Below the pieces are notes generated by a model, which saw nothing but the letters and a program-made list of their open reading frames with translations, had not been told where the DNA came from and did no database searches. Shown here in pieces: positions 19,801 to 28,525 of a stretch of 64,000 bases of DNA. Numbering within the stretch: the stretch's first letter is position 1; every line of letters starts with the position of its first letter. Source of the DNA: a bacterium (lineage in GTDB: Bacteria > Acidobacteriota > Thermoanaerobaculia > Multivoradales > J023); NCBI GenBank assembly GCA_024226315.1, contig JAAELT010000251.1, positions 1 through 64,000 of the forward strand, in the 5' to 3' direction. A program made the position numbers and the translations under genes.

Positions 19801-22800
19801 TGTGCTCGGGCTCACACCCGCGGCGGTCCTCGGCTACTCCTCCGGCGAATCGAACTCCCTGATGGCCATGGGCGCCTGGAACGATCTGGACCGTCTCTAT
19901 CGCGACACGGTCGAATGCGGCATCTTCACCCATCAGCTCGGCGGCGACTTCGCGGCCGTGCACCGGGCCTGGGGATCCGGCGGCGAGTGGGCAAACTGGC
20001 TACTCGACGCATCGGCGGACAAGGTCCGCGAGGCTCTGGCAGGTGAGGAGCGCGTGCACCTCACCCTGATCAGCAGCCCCGAGGACGTGGCGATCGGTGG
20101 CGGGTCGAGCGCCTGCCAGCGAGTGATCGGGCGGTTGGGCGTCGCGGCTTACCCGCTGGGCTACGACCTGGCCGTTCATTGTCCGGAAGTCGAGCAGGTC
20201 GCCGAGCCCTGGCTCGAGCTCCACCGGTTGCCGACCGCCGAGGTGCCCGGGGTCCGGTTCTACACCCATTCGACGATCGCTCACTATCGACCGACCACCG
20301 AGACCGCCGCGCGGGCCATCCTCGGCCAGGCGATCCGCACGCTCGACTTCCCGGCCCTGGTGAAGCGCGCGTATGACGACGGCGTGCGGGTGTTCCTGGA
20401 GCACGGTCCACGCGGCCTGTGCAGCGGCTGGATTCGCAAGACCCTGGCGAGCCACGGCATCTCTGACTTCCTGGCCGTCTCTCTCGACCAGGCCGGCGCC
20501 GGGTCCCTCCGCCATACAGCCGAGACCGTCGCCCAGCTTCTGGCCACGGGCGTCGACCTCGACTGGAGGGCCTTCCACGACCCGCCACGAGACTACCAAC
20601 CCGCCACCGCCCGCTCTCTCAGCTTCCCCGCCCACTGGCCCCCCGTCCAACTGCCGCCACTTCCTACAGGTGAAGACATCGCCATGCCGAGCTCCTTCGA
20701 AACCCAGATCATGGCACCGGCCCCTCCTCTGCCCCCGGTGCTCGACGACTACATTGCCCCACAAACGCCTGCCGCGGCCCCACTCGAGCTCGAGGCGAGA
20801 ACCGCCATTGCGCCAGAAACCGTGATCCCTCCGGACGCCGTCATCCCCGTGGCCGTGGCCGCTCCGAGCGTGACCACATCATCGGTCGAGTCGTCCGCCG
20901 GGACGCCCATGGTCGTTCCCGCGGTCGGTTCCTTCGCCACCACCGTCCTCGATGGCATGGCCGACCTGCAGGCCCGCATCGCCACCGCCCAGAAAGAGTT
21001 TCTCGAACACCAGACCGCTCTCCATCACCAGTTCCTGGCCCTACGCCAGAAGACGCTGTCGGATCTGCTCCACGCCCATCAATCGCCGCAACCCGCCAGG
21101 GTACAGCTCATCGAGCCACAGCCCACCGAGCAACCGGCTGCCGAGCCTCCGCCGATTGCCGTCGGGCCGACGATCCCCACGAAGCTTCCCGGCCCCAGGC
21201 TCTCCCGCCAAGACCTCGAGGCCCTCGCCTCGGACAAGGTCTCGGGCATTCTCGGTCCGCTGTTCGAGCACCAGGACGGCTACGAGCGCCAGACTCGCAT
21301 GCCCGAGCCCCCATTTCTGCTCGCCGATCGCGTCACCGGCATCGACGCCGAGGCCGGATCGATGGGTCTCGGCACCATCTGGACCGAAACCGACGTCGCC
21401 GAGGATTCCTGGTACCTGCACCGCGGACGGATGCCCGGGGGCCTGATGATCGAGGCCGGGCAGGCCGACCTGCTACTGATCTCCTGGCTCGGCGTCGACT
21501 TCCTGAACCGCGGCGAACGCGTCTACCGGCTGCTGGGCTGTGAGCTCACCTATCGCGGCGGCCTGCCGAAGCCCGGCGACACGCTCTCGTACGACATCCA
21601 CGTCGACGGTCACGCCCAGCAGGGCGACGTCCGCCTGTTCTTCTTCCACTACGACTGCCGGATCAACAACGAGGTGCGACTCGAGGTCCGCCATGGCCAG
21701 GCCGGCTTCTTCACCGACCGCGAGCTGGCGGAATCGGCCGGCGTGCTGTGGGACCCGCGCGCGACCGAGGAAACCCCGGCGCCGGGGCGCCTCGACCCGC
21801 CGCGGGTCAAGCCGTCGCAAGGCAGTTTCTCCCGGGAGCAACTGATCGCCTTCTCCGAAGGCCGGTTGCAGGAGTGCATGGGCCCGGGCTTCGAGCTCGC
21901 CGCCAGCCACACTCTGACGCCGACGATCCAGGACGGCCGCATGCTGCTGCTTGATCGGATCACCGATCTGGATCCCGAGGGCGGCCCATGGCGACGAGGC
22001 TATCTGCGTGCCGCCACCACCCTCCGCCCTGACTCATGGATCTTCGAAGGGCACTTCAAGAACGACCCGTGCATGCCTGGGACGCTGATGCTGGAAGGCT
22101 GTTTCCAGGCTCTGTCTTTCTATCTGGCGGCTCTCGGATTCACCCTGGAGCGTGACGGCTGGCGGTTCGAGCCGGTGCCGGACGAAACCTACTCGATGCG
22201 CTGCCGTGGCCAGGCGACCCCGGATTCGCAAGAACTGGTCTACGAGCTCTTCGTGCACGAGCTGATCGCCGGCCCGGAGCCCACGGTCTTCGCCGACCTG
22301 CTGTGTACGGTCGACGGGCTCAAGGCCTTCCACGCCCAACGGTTGGGCCTGCGCCTGGTGCCCGACTGGCCGCTCGCCCTGGACCGCACGCTGCTGGATC
22401 AACCCTTCCCGGGCGGCAAACGGCCGGCGGGGCGCCCGGTGGCCGAGCGCGACGGCTTCCGTTTCGACCACGCCTCACTCCTGGCCTGCGCCTGGGGCCG
22501 GCCGTCCGAAGCCTTCGGCGACATGTACCGGATCTTCGACGGACCGCGCCGGGTGGCGCGCCTGCCCGGACCACCGTACCACTTCATGTCGCGGATCGCG
22601 GAGGTCACGGGCGAAATGGGCCGCTTCGAGCCCGGCGCGGTGCTCGAAGCGGAGTACGACGTGCCGCCGGAAGAGTGGTATTTCGAGCAGAACGGTCATC
22701 CCACCATGCCGTTCGCGGTGCTGATGGAGGTCGGGCTGCAGCCCTGCGGTTGGCTGGCGTCCTACATCGGCAGCGCGCTGACCACCGACGACGATCTCCA

Positions 22801-25800
22801 GTTCCGCAACCTCGACGGCACCGGCACCCTCGCCCGTGAGGTGACGCCGGCCAGCGGCATCCTGAAGAGCCGCGTCCGGCTACTCGCCACCTCGAGCTCG
22901 GCCGGGGTGCTGATCGTGCGCTTCGAGGTGGAAATGCGTGACGACGGCGGAGACATCTTCTCGATGGCGACCGCCTTCGGCTTCTTCCCTGCCATGGCGA
23001 TGGAGAACCAGGTCGGTCTGCCGGCGAGCGACGAGGAACGCGCCCGGCTCGAGGAGCCGTCGGACTTCCAGGTCGACCTCACCACCCGCCCCGAGCGCTA
23101 CTGCTCGGGATCGCTGGCGCTGGCCGGGCGTCGGTTGCTGATGCTCGACCGCGTCACCGGCTGGTGGCCGGAAGGCGGCAAGGCCGGGCTCGGCCAGCTG
23201 CGGGCGGAGAAGGACGTCGACCCCGGCGAGTGGTTCTTCAAGGCACACTTCTTCCAGGATCCGGTGCAGCCAGGCTCGCTGGGTATCGAAGCCATGGTCC
23301 AGGCACTCCAGTTCACGATGATCCACACCGGTATGGGCGACGGCATGCCCGCGCCCCGCTTCGAAGCGGTCGCCACCGAGCGGCCCCTGACCTGGAAGTA
23401 CCGCGGCCAGGTGCTGCCCGCCAACCGCCTGATCACCACCGAGCTGGAGATCACCGAGACCGGCACCGACGACAAAGGCGTCTACGCCGTCGCCGACGCC
23501 TGGCTGTGGGTCGACGGCAAGCGAATCTACTCGGCGACCAACCTGGGTATGCGAATCGTGCCGGGCATCGAGACCGAGGCCACCGGGATCGAGGCGGATC
23601 CAATCGAAGTCGCCGAGGGCGTAGAGATCCTGGATCCCGAGTCCGATCCGTGGATTCTCGATCATTGCCCGACCTGGACGCTTCCGGCCCTGCCGATGAT
23701 GTCGATGGTCGATCGGATGGCGGCTGCCGCGCAAAGCCATTGCGGGGACCTGCGGGTCGTCGGGCTCGAAGACGTCGAGGTCGAACGCTGGGTGGCCTTC
23801 CCCGACGGGCCGCTACGGCTCCGTTCCGAGGTCGTCTCGGAAGAGCGCCAGGGCTCGGAGAAGGGGGCGATCGAGGTCCGCCTGTCGGTGTGGCGTGAAG
23901 CCGCCACGGCAGCGCTCTCGCGCTTCGAGACCGCGGCCACGGGCCGGGTGCTGATGGCGCGCGGCTTCTGCCCGCCGCCGCAACCGCTGCCGCCGCTCGA
24001 CGATCTTCGGCAGGCGCCCGACCCCTACGCTGCCGGCACCCTCTTCCACGGCCCCGCCTTCCAGCTGCTGCGCGAGCTGAGGACAGGCGACGCCGGGTCC
24101 ACCAGCAGGCTCGACACGGCGGCCGGCTCGGTACCGCCGAGTGTCCTGCATCCGGCCCTGCTCGACGCTGCGACCCACGGCATCCCCCACGATGCGTTGC
24201 ACCGCTGGTGTGCCGACGTGCCCGCCGATCTGATCGCCTATCCACGGCGCCTCAGTGAGACCCGCTTTTATGGCCCGGCACCGGTCGACGGCGAGGTTCG
24301 CTGCGAAGCCCGGCTCGAGCGCTACGAGCCGGACTCCCGGGAGGTCGTCTTCCACCTGCAACTGCTGGTCGGCGATACACCGTGGGCGGATCTGCGTCTG
24401 CACGAGGTGCTCCTGCCCAAGGGACCGCTGGGCTCGGCGACCCCCGAGGCCCGCCGAGCGTTCCTGCGCGACCGGATCGCGGTACGGCCGGATGCGGAAT
24501 CGGGCAGCCCCGGGCTCGGCTTGTCGCGGATCGAAGGCGAGCAGACGCGGTTGACCGAAGCCGAGGTGGCGATGAGCGACTGGTTGCCGGGAACGGTGGC
24601 CAGAATCTACGGCGTGGCCCAGCCAGCCCAAGACCGCCGCGCGCTCACCCGTGAGGTGGCGGTCAAGGACCATGTCGCCCGCCGGGCCCGCGTGCATCCT
24701 TCGCGAATCGCCGTTGCCGTCGACCCCTTGGCGCCGGAGACGGCCTCCGGCCTGCCGGAGACCCTGCCCCTGACCCGTTTCCCTGTCCGGCTCGGGCGGG
24801 CTCGTGACGGCGAGCTAACGGTCGCCGACGCCGGCGCGCCCTTCACCGACCTGGGCCCCCTGCAAAACTTCTGGAGCGACTATCTGGGGATCGAAGACTG
24901 GCCGGTGGAAGACGTCTACTACGGCCTCATCGAGCGCTTCGTCAGGCGAGTGGTGATCACCGATCCGGACGGTCTGCGAGCGCTCCACGGCCGCAGCACC
25001 TTGTTCCTGGCCAACCACCAGGCGGGCATCGAGTCGGTGCTGTTCGCCATCGTCGTTTCGGCTCTGACCGGCACTCCCATCAGTGCCCTGGCCAAGGCGG
25101 AGCACCGCACCACCTGGCTCGGCCGGCTGATCGCCCACTGCTTCTCCTACCCGGGTGTGAAAGACCCCCTGGTCATCACCTTCTTCCAGCGCGAGAACAT
25201 GCGCTCGCTGCCCCTGATCATCCGCCAGCTAGGCCAACGGATGGCCGACGAAAGCCGCTCCGTACTGGTGCACTGCGAGGGCACCAGGTCGCTCTCCTGC
25301 CGCAAACCGGTCGAGTTAGTCAGCGGTTCTTTCGTCGACATGGCGAGAAAGGCAGGCGCCTCGATCGTTCCGGTACGCTTCACCGGTGGTCTGCCGGCGG
25401 AGCCGCTGGCAACGCGGACCGAGTTCCCCCTGGGTCACGGTCAACAGGACTACTGGCTAGGCTCACCGCTCTCGGCCGAGGAGCTGGGCAAGCTGCCTTA
25501 CAAGGATCGCCGGCAGGCGGTGATCGAAGCCATCAACGGTCTCGGCCCGAGCAACGAGCAGGAGGAGCCCCTGCCCGGCAACCCCGATTTCACCGCCGAG
25601 GTCGAGGAGTGGATCGCCCGAACCGGTGCCTCACCGGAACACGCCACCCTCTACAAGACCCTGGAAAAGCGCGATCGGCCGGGCCGGGAAACGCGGCTGC
25701 TGATCGAGGCCACCGAGTCCGGTCACCTGGCGACGCCCGCCGGCGACGCCGGGCGCTGGCTCGCCGAGCTCGCGCGACGCCTGTTCGGTGACCGCGGACC

Positions 25801-25834
25801 GCGGATCGTCACTCGGAAAGCGCCTGGTGCTTGA
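16853..25834 (+). CDS. PUFA synthase Pfa3: KS-CLF-AT-DH-DH-DH-DH-DH'-AGPAT megaprotein
   Basis: A 2993-aa protein (GTG start overlapping pfa2). Domains in order: active KS (C197, H332, H368); chain-length factor (about 465-770) with E635 where KS has Cys; AT (about 912-1230) with GYSSGE, S996; an Ala/Pro linker with a helical stretch. Next come FabA-like hotdog domains DH1 (H1523, about 1480-1600), DH2 (H1734 in GHFKNDPCMPG, about 1660-1830), DH3 (H1949) and DH4 (H2132 in KAHFFQDPVQPG). A polyketide-type DH' follows (H2271, D2438, H2442), then a short VAVKDHVARRARVHPSRI segment resembling a PPTase remnant. It ends in an acylglycerophosphate acyltransferase (H2722 in NHQAGIES; E2809 in EGTRS). 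This layout matches myxobacterial Pfa3 more than marine PfaB plus PfaC. Confidence 0.93.
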   Translation: MRPTFEPIAIVGQSCVLPGALDPGELWSAVADGRDLISSAPSGRWGLPRHLAVTDASERSADQAWSDRGGYVRGFEETFEASGFELPADEILGLDPLFQWVLHTGREALRDAGLGTGPDSATAARTGVVLGNLSFPSVGASRFAESVWKGPGRNAGSGQDAGHTVDARNHFMSGLPAHLLGHALGLGGTAFALDAACASSLVAVKLACDRLHDRRADVMLAGAVSCADDLFIHIGFCALEALSPTGRSRPFHARADGLLPAEGAAFVVLRRLADAVADGDRILGVIRGVGLSNDGRGRGLLAPSEEGQGRAIAQAYEQAGLTPGDVSLVECHATGTRVGDAAEIHSLGRLYEGLTDVPIGSLKSNLGHLITAAGLAGLLKVLAAMKAGVRPPTLHADARHPALEGSPFRLLHSPEPWPSDKPRRAAVSAFGFGGNNAHLLVEEWLPEETPSATLAISSAGPEADAGDAPEVAIVGLAASAATDAERGAFARSLFTGESRLRQREDGTLVGLAETIELPLEGLGFPPNDLRQTLPQQLLLLATVRRAVESLRSELPRERTSVLVGMRCDAEIARYGLRWRLGGESEDPAWLRPAKEAIVPELEAAGVVGTMPNMTANRLNSLLDLGGPSASVSSEELSGLVALDLAIRALSAGEIDAAVVGAADLACEPVHETAIRQLLGDRVPGDGAAVLVLKRLEDARRDGDRVLALIERPNRLTGPPGGGQMVHLASEGLRLAPHRDNPGGSRIDLSSQFGHTHAASSLLHVAAAALACHHRLIPTGAEDKLPVPWLSRGPQTAEVTSSALRRRAAKIRLHADRESQPGTFRLDGTFPRIVLYQGADRAELLKRLRDRRSEEPGEENANANARLVLVATDERELGARRELAHHLLSGEGDANRPGHSGVYLREQPIAGEMAFVFTGAGAAYTGMGRELLVALPRLLDRLGRRMEHLPAAAGWVYSDGALDPLRQLWGSSFLSQAHAELSRGVLGLTPAAVLGYSSGESNSLMAMGAWNDLDRLYRDTVECGIFTHQLGGDFAAVHRAWGSGGEWANWLLDASADKVREALAGEERVHLTLISSPEDVAIGGGSSACQRVIGRLGVAAYPLGYDLAVHCPEVEQVAEPWLELHRLPTAEVPGVRFYTHSTIAHYRPTTETAARAILGQAIRTLDFPALVKRAYDDGVRVFLEHGPRGLCSGWIRKTLASHGISDFLAVSLDQAGAGSLRHTAETVAQLLATGVDLDWRAFHDPPRDYQPATARSLSFPAHWPPVQLPPLPTGEDIAMPSSFETQIMAPAPPLPPVLDDYIAPQTPAAAPLELEARTAIAPETVIPPDAVIPVAVAAPSVTTSSVESSAGTPMVVPAVGSFATTVLDGMADLQARIATAQKEFLEHQTALHHQFLALRQKTLSDLLHAHQSPQPARVQLIEPQPTEQPAAEPPPIAVGPTIPTKLPGPRLSRQDLEALASDKVSGILGPLFEHQDGYERQTRMPEPPFLLADRVTGIDAEAGSMGLGTIWTETDVAEDSWYLHRGRMPGGLMIEAGQADLLLISWLGVDFLNRGERVYRLLGCELTYRGGLPKPGDTLSYDIHVDGHAQQGDVRLFFFHYDCRINNEVRLEVRHGQAGFFTDRELAESAGVLWDPRATEETPAPGRLDPPRVKPSQGSFSREQLIAFSEGRLQECMGPGFELAASHTLTPTIQDGRMLLLDRITDLDPEGGPWRRGYLRAATTLRPDSWIFEGHFKNDPCMPGTLMLEGCFQALSFYLAALGFTLERDGWRFEPVPDETYSMRCRGQATPDSQELVYELFVHELIAGPEPTVFADLLCTVDGLKAFHAQRLGLRLVPDWPLALDRTLLDQPFPGGKRPAGRPVAERDGFRFDHASLLACAWGRPSEAFGDMYRIFDGPRRVARLPGPPYHFMSRIAEVTGEMGRFEPGAVLEAEYDVPPEEWYFEQNGHPTMPFAVLMEVGLQPCGWLASYIGSALTTDDDLQFRNLDGTGTLAREVTPASGILKSRVRLLATSSSAGVLIVRFEVEMRDDGGDIFSMATAFGFFPAMAMENQVGLPASDEERARLEEPSDFQVDLTTRPERYCSGSLALAGRRLLMLDRVTGWWPEGGKAGLGQLRAEKDVDPGEWFFKAHFFQDPVQPGSLGIEAMVQALQFTMIHTGMGDGMPAPRFEAVATERPLTWKYRGQVLPANRLITTELEITETGTDDKGVYAVADAWLWVDGKRIYSATNLGMRIVPGIETEATGIEADPIEVAEGVEILDPESDPWILDHCPTWTLPALPMMSMVDRMAAAAQSHCGDLRVVGLEDVEVERWVAFPDGPLRLRSEVVSEERQGSEKGAIEVRLSVWREAATAALSRFETAATGRVLMARGFCPPPQPLPPLDDLRQAPDPYAAGTLFHGPAFQLLRELRTGDAGSTSRLDTAAGSVPPSVLHPALLDAATHGIPHDALHRWCADVPADLIAYPRRLSETRFYGPAPVDGEVRCEARLERYEPDSREVVFHLQLLVGDTPWADLRLHEVLLPKGPLGSATPEARRAFLRDRIAVRPDAESGSPGLGLSRIEGEQTRLTEAEVAMSDWLPGTVARIYGVAQPAQDRRALTREVAVKDHVARRARVHPSRIAVAVDPLAPETASGLPETLPLTRFPVRLGRARDGELTVADAGAPFTDLGPLQNFWSDYLGIEDWPVEDVYYGLIERFVRRVVITDPDGLRALHGRSTLFLANHQAGIESVLFAIVVSALTGTPISALAKAEHRTTWLGRLIAHCFSYPGVKDPLVITFFQRENMRSLPLIIRQLGQRMADESRSVLVHCEGTRSLSCRKPVELVSGSFVDMARKAGASIVPVRFTGGLPAEPLATRTEFPLGHGQQDYWLGSPLSAEELGKLPYKDRRQAVIEAINGLGPSNEQEEPLPGNPDFTAEVEEWIARTGASPEHATLYKTLEKRDRPGRETRLLIEATESGHLATPAGDAGRWLAELARRLFGDRGPRIVTRKAPGA

Positions 25835-25841
25835 GGTGGCC

Positions 25842-26600
25842 TCAATCGTCGAGCAGCAGCCGGTGGCAGCCGGCGATCTGCCAGCCTTCGCCCTCGAGCG
25901 CCAGAGCACCGACCGAGCCGGCCTCGGGCACCAGGTGGTGCAGCGTCCACGACGCCGCTCGCCGGCGGTCGCCACCGAGATGCAGGAAGCGCGCGGGCTC
26001 CTCGGGCAGCAGGGTGACGCTGAAGCGGTCGAGCGGCTCGGAAAGCCCTTCGCCGATCGCCTTGATGTAGGCCTCCTTGCGGGTCCAGCAGTTGAAGAAC
26101 GCGTCCGACTTGCGCTCTTCCCTGACCGTGCGCAAGACCTCGCGCTCCTCCACCGAAAAGAAGTGCTCGGCGATCTGCTGCGCGTCGGGTATCGGCCGCA
26201 GGATCTCGACGTCGACGCCCAGCTCGGCGCCGCGGGTGAAAGCGTAGACAGCCAGATCACGCGAGTCGGAGAGGTTGAAGTGGAAACCTCCCGCCCCTTC
26301 CGCACTTTCCGTCACGAAGGGTTTGCCCTTCTCGCCCTCCCCGAAACGCAGCGCGGCGGGGTCACGGCACAGATAGCCACCGGCCAGGATCCGCAGAGCG
26401 GCACGGCGGACGATGAATCGCCGCCGGTGGCGATCGAACTTGAAACGCCCGGCGCGCTCGGCCTCGTCCCGGGTCAGGAGCCGGCGCAGCTCCTCGACCC
26501 GATCCGTCGGTGGACGCAGGTCGACGGCCCACAAGTCGACCATCTTGAAGTCAGGCCGCGAGCGCGGCGCCGGCGCCGCCTGGAATTCGTCGAACACCAT
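25842..26600 (-). CDS. Sfp-type 4'-phosphopantetheinyl transferase (PfaE-like)
   Basis: About 252 aa. It transfers phosphopantetheine from CoA to the ACP serines of Pfa2. Motifs seen: FNLSDSRDLAVYAF, the magnesium-binding GVDVE and the signature FFNCWTRKEAYIKAIGEGL. I chose ATG 26600 (MVFDEFQ), which follows AAAGG. An upstream ATG at 26654 would add 18 unlike residues and overlap the divergent FAAL gene. It converges on pfa3 with a 7-nt gap. PPTases of this type are usual partners of pfa genes, so it is very likely the dedicated PfaE-equivalent. Confidence 0.92.
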   Translation of the reverse strand: MVFDEFQAAPAPRSRPDFKMVDLWAVDLRPPTDRVEELRRLLTRDEAERAGRFKFDRHRRRFIVRRAALRILAGGYLCRDPAALRFGEGEKGKPFVTESAEGAGGFHFNLSDSRDLAVYAFTRGAELGVDVEILRPIPDAQQIAEHFFSVEEREVLRTVREERKSDAFFNCWTRKEAYIKAIGEGLSEPLDRFSVTLLPEEPARFLHLGGDRRRAASWTLHHLVPEAGSVGALALEGEGWQIAGCHRLLLDD

Positions 26601-26644
26601 GGGATCAAGCCTTTGGTTGATTCTCTCAGAAGCGAGCCTCGTCA

Positions 26645-28471
26645 GTGAGCACAACCGAAAACGTCATCGAACGATTCCGCCGCCACGTCCGATCACGGCC
26701 TGAGAAGGACCTCTACGTCTTCGTCGACGACAAAGGGCGCGACCAGGAACGGTTGACCTACGGACGCTTCGCCGCCGCGGTCGACCGTCTGGCGGCGCAC
26801 CTGATCGACGATCTCGGGCTGCGGCCGGGCGACCGCGTGATGCTGGTGTACCCGCCCTCCGCCGACTTCGTCACTGCCTTCGTCGGTTGCCTCGCCGCCG
26901 GCCTCGTACCGGTACCGGTGGCGCCGCCCAACCCCTTCAAGCTGGACACCGACCAGAAGACCTTCGAAGCGGTCGCCAGCGACGGTGGCTGCGTGGCGGT
27001 GCTCACCAACCGTGGCTACCTGCGCGCCAAGCGTCTGGCAGCCGCCAGGGACCTCTTCGCCCGCCGCCCCGGCGCCTGGTCGGAGCTGCCCTGGCACCGG
27101 ACCGACGGCGCCGGCAGCCGCGAACGTCCGAGCGCCGAGACCAACCTCCCCGATCTCGACGAGCCGGCGTTCCTGCAGTACACATCGGGCTCGACTTCCA
27201 CTCCCAAGGGGGTGATGATCAGCCACCGCAACATCCTGCACCAGTTGACGATCAACGCCGAGGACTTGAGGCTGTCCGCCGGTTCGAGAGCGGTTCTGTG
27301 GGTGCCCCACTTCCATGATTTCTGCCTGGTGAGCGGCATCTTGAGCGCGCTCTACGGCAACGCCGTGCTCTACCTCATGTCGCCGCTCACCTTTCTGAGG
27401 CGTCCCCACCTGTGGTTCGAGGTCATGACGCGGGTCCGGGCTACCCACACCGCCGCCCCCGACTTCGCCTACCGCCTGGCGGTGCGCAAGACCACTCCCG
27501 AGCAGCGCCGCGGCTGGGACCTGAGCGCCCTGACGGTCGCAATGAGCGCCGCCGAGCCGATTCGAGCCTCGACCGTCGACGGCTTCTTGGGCGGCTTCGC
27601 CGCCGCCGGCTTCTCGCCCGAGGCCTTCTGCCCCGCCTACGGTCTGGCAGAGCACACCGTGGGTGTCTCGGTCGCCGGCAGCCACCGCTTGCGCGTCGAC
27701 CGGGAGCTGCTGGAACGGCAACGCCGGGTGCGGCTGGTCGAGGAGGGCGACGACAGCGAGACGCTGGTGCTCTTCAGTTGCGGTCCGCCGTCGTCACAGG
27801 TCGACGTACGGATCGTCGATCCCGACAGCCTTCGCGAGCTCGAACCGGGCCAGGTGGGAGAGATATGGGTCGACTCGCCCAGCAAGGCTCTCGGCTACCA
27901 CGGCCGAGCCGAGCTGTCCGACCAGGTCTTCCGCGCCCACCTCGACGGCGACGCGGGCGGCGCCAGCGACGGCTACCTGCGCACCGGCGACCTGGGATTC
28001 GTACACGACGGCGAGGTGTTCGTCACCGGCCGCCTCAAAGACCTGATCATCGTCCGCGGGCGCAACCTCTACCCGCAGGATCTCGAAGAGTCAGTGTTCT
28101 CCAGCCATCCCCTGGTGCGGCCCGGGCGGGCGGTCGCCTTCTCGGCGCCCGCCGGCTCGAGCGCGACCGACGCCGGAGAGCGCATCGTGGTGATGACCGA
28201 GGTGCACTCGAAGAAGGTCTCGAACCACGAGCTCGACGAGGTCGTCCACGCCGCGCGCACCAGCGTCCAACGCGAGCACGGCATCTCGTGCGACGTCCTG
28301 CTGATCGCCCGCCCCGGCGAGATCCTGAAGACCACCAGCGGCAAGGTCCGCCGCCAGGCCTGCCGTCAAGCCTGGCTCGACGGCGAGCTGGACGGCCGGC
28401 TGCTGCGTCTGGACGTCAAGAGATCGCGAGCCGGCGAGCAACGGGTCTCGTCATCGCCGCCGGGCGTGTAA
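26645..28471 (+). CDS. Fatty acyl-AMP ligase (FAAL family)
   Basis: A 608-aa adenylate-forming enzyme (GTG 26645). It activates a fatty acid as acyl-AMP for transfer to an ACP or CoA. Motifs: A3 loop YTSGSTSTPKGVMISH (about 180), substrate region VPHFHDFCLVSG, PAYGLAEHTVGVS, and GYLRTGDLGF then GRLKDLIIVRGRNLYPQD near the C-terminus. The catalytic-lysine region is KTTSGKVRR. The wording of the A-domain core is that of FAALs, which load acyl chains onto polyketide or fatty-acid synthases in place of CoA ligation. It is divergent from the PPTase and about 0.8 kb from pfa3. It may supply a starter acyl chain to, or reload a product of, the PUFA synthase (inference). Confidence 0.9.
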   Translation: MSTTENVIERFRRHVRSRPEKDLYVFVDDKGRDQERLTYGRFAAAVDRLAAHLIDDLGLRPGDRVMLVYPPSADFVTAFVGCLAAGLVPVPVAPPNPFKLDTDQKTFEAVASDGGCVAVLTNRGYLRAKRLAAARDLFARRPGAWSELPWHRTDGAGSRERPSAETNLPDLDEPAFLQYTSGSTSTPKGVMISHRNILHQLTINAEDLRLSAGSRAVLWVPHFHDFCLVSGILSALYGNAVLYLMSPLTFLRRPHLWFEVMTRVRATHTAAPDFAYRLAVRKTTPEQRRGWDLSALTVAMSAAEPIRASTVDGFLGGFAAAGFSPEAFCPAYGLAEHTVGVSVAGSHRLRVDRELLERQRRVRLVEEGDDSETLVLFSCGPPSSQVDVRIVDPDSLRELEPGQVGEIWVDSPSKALGYHGRAELSDQVFRAHLDGDAGGASDGYLRTGDLGFVHDGEVFVTGRLKDLIIVRGRNLYPQDLEESVFSSHPLVRPGRAVAFSAPAGSSATDAGERIVVMTEVHSKKVSNHELDEVVHAARTSVQREHGISCDVLLIARPGEILKTTSGKVRRQACRQAWLDGELDGRLLRLDVKRSRAGEQRVSSSPPGV

Positions 28472-28486
28472 CTCGCGGCTGAAAGG

Positions 28487-28510
28487 CCGGGCGGCCCGAA
28501 GGCCGCCCGG
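28487..28510. terminator. Strong hairpin between convergent genes
   Basis: A 10-bp perfect GC stem (CCGGGCGGCC / GGCCGCCCGG) closed by a CGAA tetraloop. It lies between the FAAL stop (28471) and the converging stop at 28526. There is no run of T on either side, so it may act as a bidirectional, possibly Rho-aided, terminator or mRNA 3' end. Confidence 0.6.
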
Positions 28511-28525
28511 GTTGGTGGCAGGGGA

